In this document: in pieces, positions 1-6,106 of the stretch
Numbering within the stretch: position 1 is the stretch's first letter
Layout: every line of letters starts with the position of its first letter
From: Chersky-267 sp034666965
Lineage (GTDB): Bacteria; Chloroflexota; Limnocylindria; Limnocylindrales; CSP1-4
Direction of reading: 5' to 3'
Length of the DNA: 13,595 bases
NCBI GenBank assembly: GCA_034666965.1
Contig: JAXDKT010000086.1
Coordinates: 1 to 13,595 of the forward strand
Notes under the pieces: generated by a model
What the model saw: only the letters and a program-made list of their open reading frames with translations
Told to the model about the DNA's origin: nothing
Database searches by the model: none
Position numbers and translations under genes: made by a program

Positions 1-464
1 GAGCCGACCGGGATCAGCTCGTCCATCGAGTCGAGATAGTCGATGAACAGCTTGCCGTCGAGGTGGTCCAGCTCGTGTTGGAGAGCCCGCCCCAGGAGCC
101 CCGTCCCGGCCAGCTTGAACTTCTTGCCATGGCGGTTCTGGGCAACGACCCAGACCTTCTCGCGCCGGGTGACATAGGCCACATATCCCGGCAGCGACAG
201 GCATCCCTCGAGGTCGCGGTCGTCACCATCCGTCCGCACGATCCTGGGGTTGACCAGCTCGTGCAGCCGACCCTCGACCTCGACCACGCAGGCCTGCTTG
301 GCCTCGCCGAGCTGCGGTGCGGCAAGGCCGACACCCGGGGCGTGACGCATCGTCTCGGTCAGGTCGTCGAGGAGCTCGTGGAGGTACTTGCCGAAGCTGT
401 CGACCGGCTTGCCCTTGAGGCGGAGCCGTGGGTCGCCCAGCAGGACGATTGGTTTGACGCTCAT
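1..464 (-). CDS. def: Peptide deformylase, 3' end beyond window
   Basis: Removes the N-formyl group from the initiator methionine of nascent proteins; a cytosolic metallohydrolase. The 154 visible codons show all three family motifs in order: GVGLAAPQ (residues 44-51), EGCLSLPG (86-93) and QHELDHLDG (129-137). The metal ligands would be Cys88, His130 and His134, with Glu131 as catalytic acid/base and Gln51 in the active site. The N-terminus (MSVKPIVLLGDPRLR) is typical of bacterial deformylases, so the ATG at 464 is a secure start. No Shine-Dalgarno sequence precedes it; a TATACT hexamer lies 8 bases upstream, suggesting a leaderless mRNA. Only the short C-terminal tail is missing. fmt (Met-tRNA formyltransferase) often follows def and may lie just outside; that is an inference from usual gene order. 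Confidence 0.96.
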   Translation of the reverse strand, partial: MSVKPIVLLGDPRLRLKGKPVDSFGKYLHELLDDLTETMRHAPGVGLAAPQLGEAKQACVVEVEGRLHELVNPRIVRTDGDDRDLEGCLSLPGYVAYVTRREKVWVVAQNRHGKKFKLAGTGLLGRALQHELDHLDGKLFIDYLDSMDELIPVG

Positions 465-472
465 GGCCGGGA

Positions 473-478
473 AGTATA
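473..478 (-). promoter_or_regulatory. Putative -10 element of a leaderless def promoter
   Basis: On the minus strand the hexamer TATACT (TAnnnT consensus) ends 8 bases before the def ATG. That puts the expected transcription start at or within a base or two of the start codon. No convincing -35 hexamer is seen 17 bases further upstream (GCGGTC). It is one of very few AT-rich hexamers in a GC-rich gap, which supports a real promoter. No transcript data are available. Confidence 0.5.
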
Positions 479-512
479 GCGAAGGGCGGGCCCACGACCG
501 CGGCCCGACGAC

Positions 513-545
513 CTGGCGGGGCTGGTGGCCAGGCCGGCCCGCCAG
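513..545. repeat. Compound inverted repeat between the J-domain gene and def
   Basis: A perfect 8-base stem (CTGGCGGG at 513-520, CCCGCCAG at 538-545) encloses a 17-base loop. The loop holds a second small hairpin (CTGG 522-525, TGG, CCAG 529-532). It lies just downstream of the J-domain gene stop and upstream of the def promoter. It could end transcription of the J-domain gene, but no U-tract follows it on the minus strand, so it is not a classical intrinsic terminator. In sequence this rich in G and C, chance stems are common. Confidence 0.35.
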
Positions 546-580
546 CGCACAGCGGAGTGGCTGGATCCCTGAACGGACGA

Positions 581-1192
581 CTAGCGGCCGGACAGACCGA
601 AGCGCCGTGGTCCGCGCCCGGTCGGCTTGGTCGGACCGTCGATCCGGAGCCCCCTGGCGCGCAGGGTTCGATCGATCTCCTCGTGGAGCCGTGCGCCCTG
701 GGGCTGCTTGTCGAGCCACTCGAGATAGCCGGGATCGACCCGGGCGATCTCGCCGATCGACCAGCCGATGTGGCGGCCGAAGTCGAGCACGGTCCCGGAC
801 GGGTTGCCGGGCGGCGGGCCTGCGCCACCTTCGCCGTTGGGGCCCATCCGCCAGGTCGGCCCGGAGGACGCGGGGCGAGCGCCGCGCGCCGACGATTCGG
901 TCGACGCCGCGCCACCGGATGAGCTTGCCGCCGCCCGGGCCGCGGCCGCGGAGCGGACCGTGCCGACGATCACACCGGCAAGGTGGGTCCGGTCATAGGC
1001 GGCCCGTCGTTCGGGATCGCCCACGGTTTCCCAGGCCGCGTTGAGCTCGGCCATCCGGGCGCTGGCAGCGGGATCGCTGGAGAGATCCGGGTGGAACTGG
1101 CGGGCGAGCGCGCGGTAGGCGGCCTGGAGGACGTCCTGGGTCGCGTCCTGGCTGACCTGCAGGACGGCGTACGGATCGAACCGGTCGGGCAT
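581..1192 (-). CDS. J-domain (DnaJ-like) protein with ExoX-C/DUF3820-like tail
   Basis: 203 residues. Residues 5-68 form a J domain with the diagnostic HPD at 34-36 (context RQFHPDL) followed by a helix ending in AAYD, so it should stimulate a DnaK/Hsp70 ATPase. Residues 72-130 are a low-complexity Ala/Ser/Gly/Pro linker. Residues 133-182 form a small folded tail reading DFGRHIGWSIGEIA, then DPGYLEWL, which resembles the DUF3820/ExoX C-terminal type of module. The G/F-rich region, zinc centre and substrate-binding domains of true DnaJ are absent, so this is a type III J protein, not the housekeeping dnaJ. The ATG at 1192 has a purine-rich GGAGAAGAG six bases upstream and begins the J domain directly; an upstream in-frame TTG at 1249 is less likely. 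It has its own promoter and sits between priA and def, a place usually without a J-protein gene. Its client is unknown. Confidence 0.88.
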   Translation of the reverse strand: MPDRFDPYAVLQVSQDATQDVLQAAYRALARQFHPDLSSDPAASARMAELNAAWETVGDPERRAAYDRTHLAGVIVGTVRSAAAARAAASSSGGAASTESSARGARPASSGPTWRMGPNGEGGAGPPPGNPSGTVLDFGRHIGWSIGEIARVDPGYLEWLDKQPQGARLHEEIDRTLRARGLRIDGPTKPTGRGPRRFGLSGR

Positions 1193-1253
1193 CCCCCGCT
1201 CTTCTCCAGTCTGTGGGCACACTCCGGCGGTGAGCATGCCCACCGGCAATCCG

Positions 1254-1282
1254 AACGTACGATCTGGTCAGAAGGGTGTCAA
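1254..1282 (-). promoter_or_regulatory. Sigma70-type promoter of the J-domain gene
   Basis: On the minus strand a perfect TTGACA (1277-1282) is followed after 17 bases by TACGTT (1254-1259). This is the ideal spacing for a housekeeping sigma factor. The predicted start, near 1247, gives a leader of about 55 bases containing the purine-rich ribosome-binding site before the ATG at 1192. The promoter lies in the 125-base gap after priA, so the J-domain gene and perhaps def can be expressed independently of the ileS-priA block. Confidence 0.65.
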
Positions 1283-1317
1283 CGGACCAGAGCGCACCGG
1301 ACCGTACCAACGCGGAA

Positions 1318-3837
1318 TCACAGCAGCGACTCCGGGTCGACATCGACGGACCAGGGTGCCTCGACACCGCCGTCGAGGAGGTCCGCCGGCGCCTCACCGC
1401 GCAGGACGACATTCCAGCGCCAGCGCCCCGAACGCCGTCTGATGAACGCGGGCGCCGGGCCGATCACGGTAACGCGCGAGCCCCGTGCGAGGGCCACGGC
1501 CCGGAGGCGCTGGGCGGTCCGGACCGCCTCGCCTTCCGCCGCCTCGGCATCGGGCAGCCCCACCGTCAACCGGACCAGGCGGCCGAACGGCGGCGATCCG
1601 AAGCGCCGTCGCGCCTCGAGCTCGGCGTCGTAGAACGCGACCGAGTCGCGGGCCACGACCGCCTGGATCGCGGGGTGTTCCGGCTGGTAGGTCTGGATGA
1701 TCGCGCGCCCCGGACGATCCCCGCGGCCGGCCCGCCCGACCGCCTGCGCCAGGAGCTGGTAGGTCCGCTCGGCGGCACGCTCGTCGGGCAGGTTGAGGGC
1801 GACGTCGGCGCTGACCACCCCGACCAGGGTGACCTCCGGGATGTCCAGGCCCTTGGTCACCAGGCTCGTCCCGACGAGGACGTCGAGTCGACCGGAGGTG
1901 AACGCGTCGGTCACCCGCTCCGCGGCGCCCTTGCGCTCGACCACGTCGCGGTCCAGCCGACCGGTCCGCAACGCCGGGAAGCGCTCGCGGACCTCGCGCT
2001 CGACCCGCTCCGTCCCACCGCCGAGGTAGCGGATCCGGGGTGAGGCGCAGGCCGGGCAGCGACCGGCCATCGGAGCCGCCGCACCGCAGTGGTGACAGCG
2101 CAGCAGGCCGCCGGCGGCGTGATAGACGAGCGGCCGCTCGCACTCCGGACAGGCCTGGACGTGGCCACAGTCGCGGCAGATCACCACCGAAGCGGTCCCG
2201 CGCCGGTTGATGACCAGGATCGCCCGGTCGCCGAGACCCGGATCGAGCGCCTCGAGCGCACCGGCCAGCTGGTCCGAGATGAGGCCGCGGTTGCCCGCGG
2301 CGAGCTCCGCCCGAAGGTCGACCAGCTCGATCGACGGAAGCTCACCGACCGGTCGCTCGGGCAGGACCACCCGCCGGTAGGCCCCCTCCCGGGCACGTCC
2401 GACGGTCTCGACCGCCGGGGTGGCGCTGCCCAGCACGACCGCCGCGCCGGCCAGGCGACCGAGCTCGATGGCCACGTCGCGGGCCTGGAGGCGGGGGGTC
2501 CGGTCGCTCTTGTAGGTGGCCTCGTGCTCCTCGTCCACGATCACCAGGCCGACGTCGGCCAGGGGTGCGACGACGGCCAGTCGCGTGCCGACCACGATGT
2601 CGACCTGGCCGGACCGGATCCGGCGCCACTCGTCGGTCCGCTCACCAGCACCCACGGCCGAGTGGACCAGGGCGACCCGGGCGTCCAGGTCCGCGCGCAG
2701 GCGATCGACCAGGGGCACGGCCAGGGCGATCTCGGGAACCAGGACCAGGGCTGGACGTCCGGCCGCCAGGCTGGCGGCGATGGCCTCGACATACACGCTG
2801 GTCTTGCCCCCGCCGGTGACCCCGTCGAGCAGGAGCGGGGTGGGATCACGTTCGTCGAGCGCGGTCCGGATGAGGTCGACCGCCTCGGCCTGGGCCGGGG
2901 TCAGGGCCGTGGACGGCGGACGACCCCCGCGGCTCCCGGCGGGCCGTGCGCCGAGCGGCAGCCGGGGCCGTTCCCGGCCGTCCGTCGCGACCAGGCCGCG
3001 ACGGACGAGGCCGGCGACCGCGGCGGTGCCGTGTCGACCGGACAGGGTCGCCGAGGGCAGGCCCGCATCGTCGACCTGGGCCAGCTCCTCGAGCAGGGCG
3101 ACTTGGCGCGGGCCCAGCGGCCGGCCCGGCGGGCGACCCCCATCACGCAGCGTCGCCGCGACCGCGCGACCCGCCTCGGTGGCCGCCACCCAGCGTTCGT
3201 AGCGTGGACCGCCGGTCGCGGCGAGCAGGGTCCAGTCGAGGTCGATCAGCCCGCGACCCGCCAGGCCGCGGAGGCGCCGCAGGAGACCCGCCTTGCCCTC
3301 GGGCGCGGCCAGGTCGCGGACCGCCAGGGCCCCTCCGGCAAGCTGGTCGAGGAGCGCTCGGTCGGACCCGCCGAGCTCGATCTGACCGTCCGGGCCGTCG
3401 GGTCGGCGCTCGGCGACCAGTTCCAGGCGCTCGAGGATGCCCGGTGGCAGCATCGCCCGGATGACCGCGGCCGGCGGGGCGAGGTACGTCGTGGCGATCC
3501 GACCGGCCAGGGCCAGCGTCAGCGCCGGCAGGAGCGGCCCATCGGCCCGGATCCGATCGACGATCGGCTTGGTGACGACCCCGGGCGCGGCATCGGCCCG
3601 GCCGAGCACCACGCCCAGGGCCTGGCGCCGGCCGAACTCGACCAGAACCGCCTCGCCGTCCTCGAGATCGGCCAGCCGGTCGGGGACCTCGTAGGTGTAG
3701 CGTCGGCCGGCAGCGCCGGGCGCGTCGACCGCCACCTCGACCAGGCGCCCGGTCCCGGTCGCCTCGAGCTGCGTGGCCAGGCCCAGGGTGGGCTCGTCCG
3801 GATCCCCGGGCCCGATCGTCCGCCGGGCGTCGGCCAT
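1318..3837 (-). CDS. priA: Primosomal protein N', replication-restart helicase PriA
   Basis: A 3'-5' superfamily 2 DNA helicase that recognises stalled forks and reloads the replisome. 839 residues from the chosen start, longer than E. coli PriA (732). An N-terminal DNA-binding domain (about 30-130) includes RRYTYEVPDRL. The helicase core has Walker A GVTGGGKT (339-346; the usual form is GVTGSGKT), DEEH (435-438), GSATP (470-474) and QAVGRAGRG (698-706). A zinc-binding insert holds four Cys pairs (554/557, 563/566, 581/584, 594/597), preceded by NRRGTAS. The GTG at 3885 would add 16 residues and lie 9 bases after the gmk stop, but that segment has several A/T-ending codons (TCA, CCT, ACA, ATT), unlike the gene body, so ATG 3837 is preferred. 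No clear Shine-Dalgarno sequence is seen at either. It is the last gene of the ileS-priA block. Confidence 0.96.
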   Translation of the reverse strand: MADARRTIGPGDPDEPTLGLATQLEATGTGRLVEVAVDAPGAAGRRYTYEVPDRLADLEDGEAVLVEFGRRQALGVVLGRADAAPGVVTKPIVDRIRADGPLLPALTLALAGRIATTYLAPPAAVIRAMLPPGILERLELVAERRPDGPDGQIELGGSDRALLDQLAGGALAVRDLAAPEGKAGLLRRLRGLAGRGLIDLDWTLLAATGGPRYERWVAATEAGRAVAATLRDGGRPPGRPLGPRQVALLEELAQVDDAGLPSATLSGRHGTAAVAGLVRRGLVATDGRERPRLPLGARPAGSRGGRPPSTALTPAQAEAVDLIRTALDERDPTPLLLDGVTGGGKTSVYVEAIAASLAAGRPALVLVPEIALAVPLVDRLRADLDARVALVHSAVGAGERTDEWRRIRSGQVDIVVGTRLAVVAPLADVGLVIVDEEHEATYKSDRTPRLQARDVAIELGRLAGAAVVLGSATPAVETVGRAREGAYRRVVLPERPVGELPSIELVDLRAELAAGNRGLISDQLAGALEALDPGLGDRAILVINRRGTASVVICRDCGHVQACPECERPLVYHAAGGLLRCHHCGAAAPMAGRCPACASPRIRYLGGGTERVEREVRERFPALRTGRLDRDVVERKGAAERVTDAFTSGRLDVLVGTSLVTKGLDIPEVTLVGVVSADVALNLPDERAAERTYQLLAQAVGRAGRGDRPGRAIIQTYQPEHPAIQAVVARDSVAFYDAELEARRRFGSPPFGRLVRLTVGLPDAEAAEGEAVRTAQRLRAVALARGSRVTVIGPAPAFIRRRSGRWRWNVVLRGEAPADLLDGGVEAPWSVDVDPESLL

Positions 3838-3894
3838 CGTCACAGGGTCAATTGTGGCAGGCTGCCGTGACAGCTCGGTCGGCACCGCCTGCCG

Positions 3895-4575
3895 TCAGAC
3901 GACGACGCGGCGATCCGGGTGGAGCCTGCGCTCGTCCTCGATGATCCCCTCGATCCGCTGCGCGGTCGCTTCGACCTCGCCGTCGCGGTTCTCGACGATG
4001 TAGTCGTAGTCCTCCTGGCGGCCGAGCTCGATGGCCGAGTTGCGCTGGCGCAGCTCGAGCTCGTCGGCCGTTTCGGTGGCGCGCGACTTGAGTCGCTGAA
4101 AGAGGCTCTCGAGGGAGGGCGGGACGATGAAGATCAGGACGGCCTCGGGGACGTTCTCCTTGACCTCCTGGGCGCCCTGGACGTCGATCTTGAGGATCAC
4201 GTCCTGGCCACGCAGGAGCGCTTCGCGGACCTGCGTCCGGGGCGTCCCATACCAGTTGCCGTGGACCTCGTTGGCCTCGAGCAGCTCGCCCGCGTCGCGC
4301 AGGGCCACGAACCGATCCATATCCAGGAAGTGATAGTCGACCCCGTCGACCTCGCCCCGACGCGGCGCGCGGGTGGTGCAGGTCACCACGTAGTGGTAGG
4401 GCGGCCGTCGGTTCCGTCGCCGGAGGGCGTCGATGACCGCGTCCTTGCCCACGCCCGAGGGTCCCGAGATGATGACCAGCATCGCCCCGGGCGCGCCCGG
4501 AACGCCGACCCGCGGCCGGGGATCGGTCCGCGGCAGATCGCCGCGCACGGCCGTGCCCCGCCCGCGATCGTTCAC
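3895..4575 (-). CDS. gmk: Guanylate kinase
   Basis: Phosphorylates GMP to GDP with ATP in the cytosol. 226 residues. The P-loop is GPSGVGKD (38-45), followed by TRAPRRGE (68-75), YHF (81-83), NWYGT (107-111) and DVQG (131-134). These are the GMP-binding and lid residues of Gmk. The usual Ser/Thr after the P-loop Lys is Asp45, as also seen in the related ribose bisphosphokinase PhnN, but the GMP-binding motifs and the C-terminal half identify Gmk. The start is a GTG at 4575 that overlaps the preceding stop as GTGA, implying translational coupling. It adds a 31-residue Arg/Pro/Gly-rich extension before the first Met, at 4482 (MLVIISGPSG). The extension has G/C-ending codons, so it may be translated, but 4482 remains possible. 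Confidence 0.95.
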   Translation of the reverse strand: MNDRGRGTAVRGDLPRTDPRPRVGVPGAPGAMLVIISGPSGVGKDAVIDALRRRNRRPPYHYVVTCTTRAPRRGEVDGVDYHFLDMDRFVALRDAGELLEANEVHGNWYGTPRTQVREALLRGQDVILKIDVQGAQEVKENVPEAVLIFIVPPSLESLFQRLKSRATETADELELRQRNSAIELGRQEDYDYIVENRDGEVEATAQRIEGIIEDERRLHPDRRVVV

Positions 4576-5555
4576 CGGGCGCCCGCCGTGCCGAGCGGCT
4601 GGGTCAGGGGTCGATCGCCGGCGCGCAGCCGGGCGAGGACCGCCTCGAGCTCAACGGGCAGCGGCGCGACCGCCCGGATCAGGTGGCCATCGGACGGCGA
4701 CGCAAGCTCCAGGCGCCAGGCATGCAGAAACAGCCGACCGAGGCCATCCGGCCCGCGCCGCGAGGTGCCCGTGCCATAGACCGGGTCGCCGGCAACGGGA
4801 TGGCCGATCGCCTCCATGTGGACCCGGATCTGGTGCGTTCGGCCGGTCACCAGGTCGAGCTCGAGCAGCGTCCAGCCGGGCAGCCGCTCGGTGACGCGGT
4901 AGCCGGTGACCGAGGGCCGACCCTCGGGCAGCACGCCCATCCGGGTACGGTGCTTGCGGTCGCGTCCGATCGGTGCCTCCACCCGACCGGCGTTGGCCGC
5001 AACACTGCCCTGGACCAGGGCCAGGTAGGTCTTCTTGATCCGGCGTGCCTTGAGCTGGGCCATCAGGCTGGCCTGGGCGCGATCGTTCTTGGCGACCATC
5101 AGCAGCCCGCTCGTGTCGCGATCGAGGCGGTGGACGATGCCCGGACGACCGACCCCGGCGATGCCGCCGTACTCGGCTCCCCCGGCCCGGCCGAGGAGCG
5201 CGTTGACCAGCGTCCCCGAGTCGTGGCCCGGGGACGGATGGACGACCAGCCCGGGCGGCTTGTCGACGATCAGGAGGTCGTCGTCCTCGTAGACGATGTC
5301 GAGCGGGATCGCCTCGCCGGCCACGTCGAGGGGCACCACCGGCGGCACGTCGAGGGCCAGCCGGACGCCCGGACCGACCACCGCATTGGCCTTGATCGGG
5401 ATGCCGTCGGCGGTCAGGCGGCCCTCGCCGATGAGCTTCTGGACGAAGCTCCGGGAGAGCCCCGACACGTCGGCCACGAACCGGTCGACCCGCCGCCGGC
5501 CGCCGTCATCCGGGACGACGAAGACCCGTTCGGTGGACACCGGCTCGTCAGCCAT
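4572..5555 (-). CDS. rluD: RluA-family 23S rRNA pseudouridine synthase (RluD-like)
   Basis: Converts uridine to pseudouridine in structured RNA, most likely 23S rRNA. 327 residues. An N-terminal S4 RNA-binding domain spans about 19-68 (RRVDRFVADVSG onward). The catalytic domain includes VDKPPGLVVHP (97-107), the signature HRLDRDTSG (142-150) with catalytic Asp145, and the later motif GRTHQIRVHM with GHPVAGDPVYG. Length and S4 domain match RluD/RluC rather than the shorter RluA. The exact uridine targets cannot be read from the sequence. The ATG at 5555 is chosen because it overlaps the lspA stop as ATGGCTGA; an upstream in-frame start at 5636 would add residues that are out-of-frame lspA sequence. 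lspA followed by an rluD-like gene is a common bacterial pair. Confidence 0.94.
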   Translation of the reverse strand: MADEPVSTERVFVVPDDGGRRRVDRFVADVSGLSRSFVQKLIGEGRLTADGIPIKANAVVGPGVRLALDVPPVVPLDVAGEAIPLDIVYEDDDLLIVDKPPGLVVHPSPGHDSGTLVNALLGRAGGAEYGGIAGVGRPGIVHRLDRDTSGLLMVAKNDRAQASLMAQLKARRIKKTYLALVQGSVAANAGRVEAPIGRDRKHRTRMGVLPEGRPSVTGYRVTERLPGWTLLELDLVTGRTHQIRVHMEAIGHPVAGDPVYGTGTSRRGPDGLGRLFLHAWRLELASPSDGHLIRAVAPLPVELEAVLARLRAGDRPLTQPLGTAGAR

Positions 5556-6102
5556 CCGCGGCGGCACCCGCGAGACCCGGTCGCAAGGCGATGAGCAGGA
5601 GCAACAGGATCGCCAGGCTGATCGCGGCATCGCCAACGTTGAAGGTCCAGAACCGGATCGTGCCGATCCCGGCGTCGACCCAGTCGACCACGTAACCGAG
5701 ACGAACCCGGTCGATCAGGTTGCCCAGCGCCCCGCCCAGCAGCAGCCCCAGCGCGAGCGACAGGAGCACGTTGCGGTCCGATCGGGCGTGGAACCACAGG
5801 ATCAGCCCGATGACCACCAGGCTCGCCAGCGCGAAGACCGGGGCCGCGCTCCCAAACAGCCCGAACAGTGCCCCGTCGTTCTTCGAGTCGATCAATCGGA
5901 GGAGATCGCCGACGAGGCGGACGGTCGAGCCCGGGACGATCGCGGCCACGATCCAGGCCTTGGTCAGCTGGTCGACGACGAGGACGGCCGCGGCTACAGC
6001 GATGAACACGATCCAAGCTGGCCGGCCGACCGTCATCGTGGCGGTCGGCCCGTGGGACTGGTCCAGCTGGCTGCCTCCGTCGTCGGCCCCCGATCCGGTC
6101 AC
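5548..6102 (-). CDS. lspA: Lipoprotein signal peptidase (signal peptidase II)
   Basis: An inner-membrane aspartyl protease that cleaves the signal peptide of prolipoproteins after lipid attachment to Cys. 184 residues with four predicted membrane segments (about 29-47, 86-104, 112-128 and 158-174). Conserved motifs: DQLTK (44-48), NDGALFG (75-81), GNLIDR (127-132), VVDW (138-141) and FNVGD (154-158). The catalytic pair should be Asp140 and Asp158, the latter in an NxGD variant of the usual NxAD. The GTG at 6102 is 4 bases after the ileS stop and adds a hydrophilic 22-residue leader. The ATG at 6036 (MTVGRPAWIVF) is the alternative and starts right before the first membrane helix. Neither has a clear Shine-Dalgarno sequence. 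The ileS-lspA pairing is widespread in bacteria. Confidence 0.94.
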   Translation of the reverse strand: MTGSGADDGGSQLDQSHGPTATMTVGRPAWIVFIAVAAAVLVVDQLTKAWIVAAIVPGSTVRLVGDLLRLIDSKNDGALFGLFGSAAPVFALASLVVIGLILWFHARSDRNVLLSLALGLLLGGALGNLIDRVRLGYVVDWVDAGIGTIRFWTFNVGDAAISLAILLLLLIALRPGLAGAAADG

Positions 6103-6106
6103 AAGC

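Noticed and set aside
63..1044. Plus-strand and other-frame open frames overlapping def and the J-domain gene.
   Set aside because: They are Arg/Pro/Gly-rich shadows without motifs, opposite genes with clear catalytic signatures.
2089..3870. A plus-strand open frame of nearly 600 codons opposite priA.
   Set aside because: The same GC-driven shadow effect; the Gly/Arg/Asp/Gln-rich product has no recognisable domain, and the minus strand carries all PriA motifs.
3838..3885. TTGACC just upstream of the priA ATG as a -35 element, and GTG 3885 as the priA start.
   Set aside because: No -10 hexamer follows at usable spacing before the start. The 16 extra codons contain several A/T-ending codons unlike the rest of the gene. 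The GTG cannot be fully excluded.
3895..4575. Ribose 1,5-bisphosphokinase (PhnN) instead of guanylate kinase.
   Set aside because: Only the GKD P-loop resembles PhnN; the GMP-binding motifs, the length and the place after an rluD-like gene and before priA fit Gmk.
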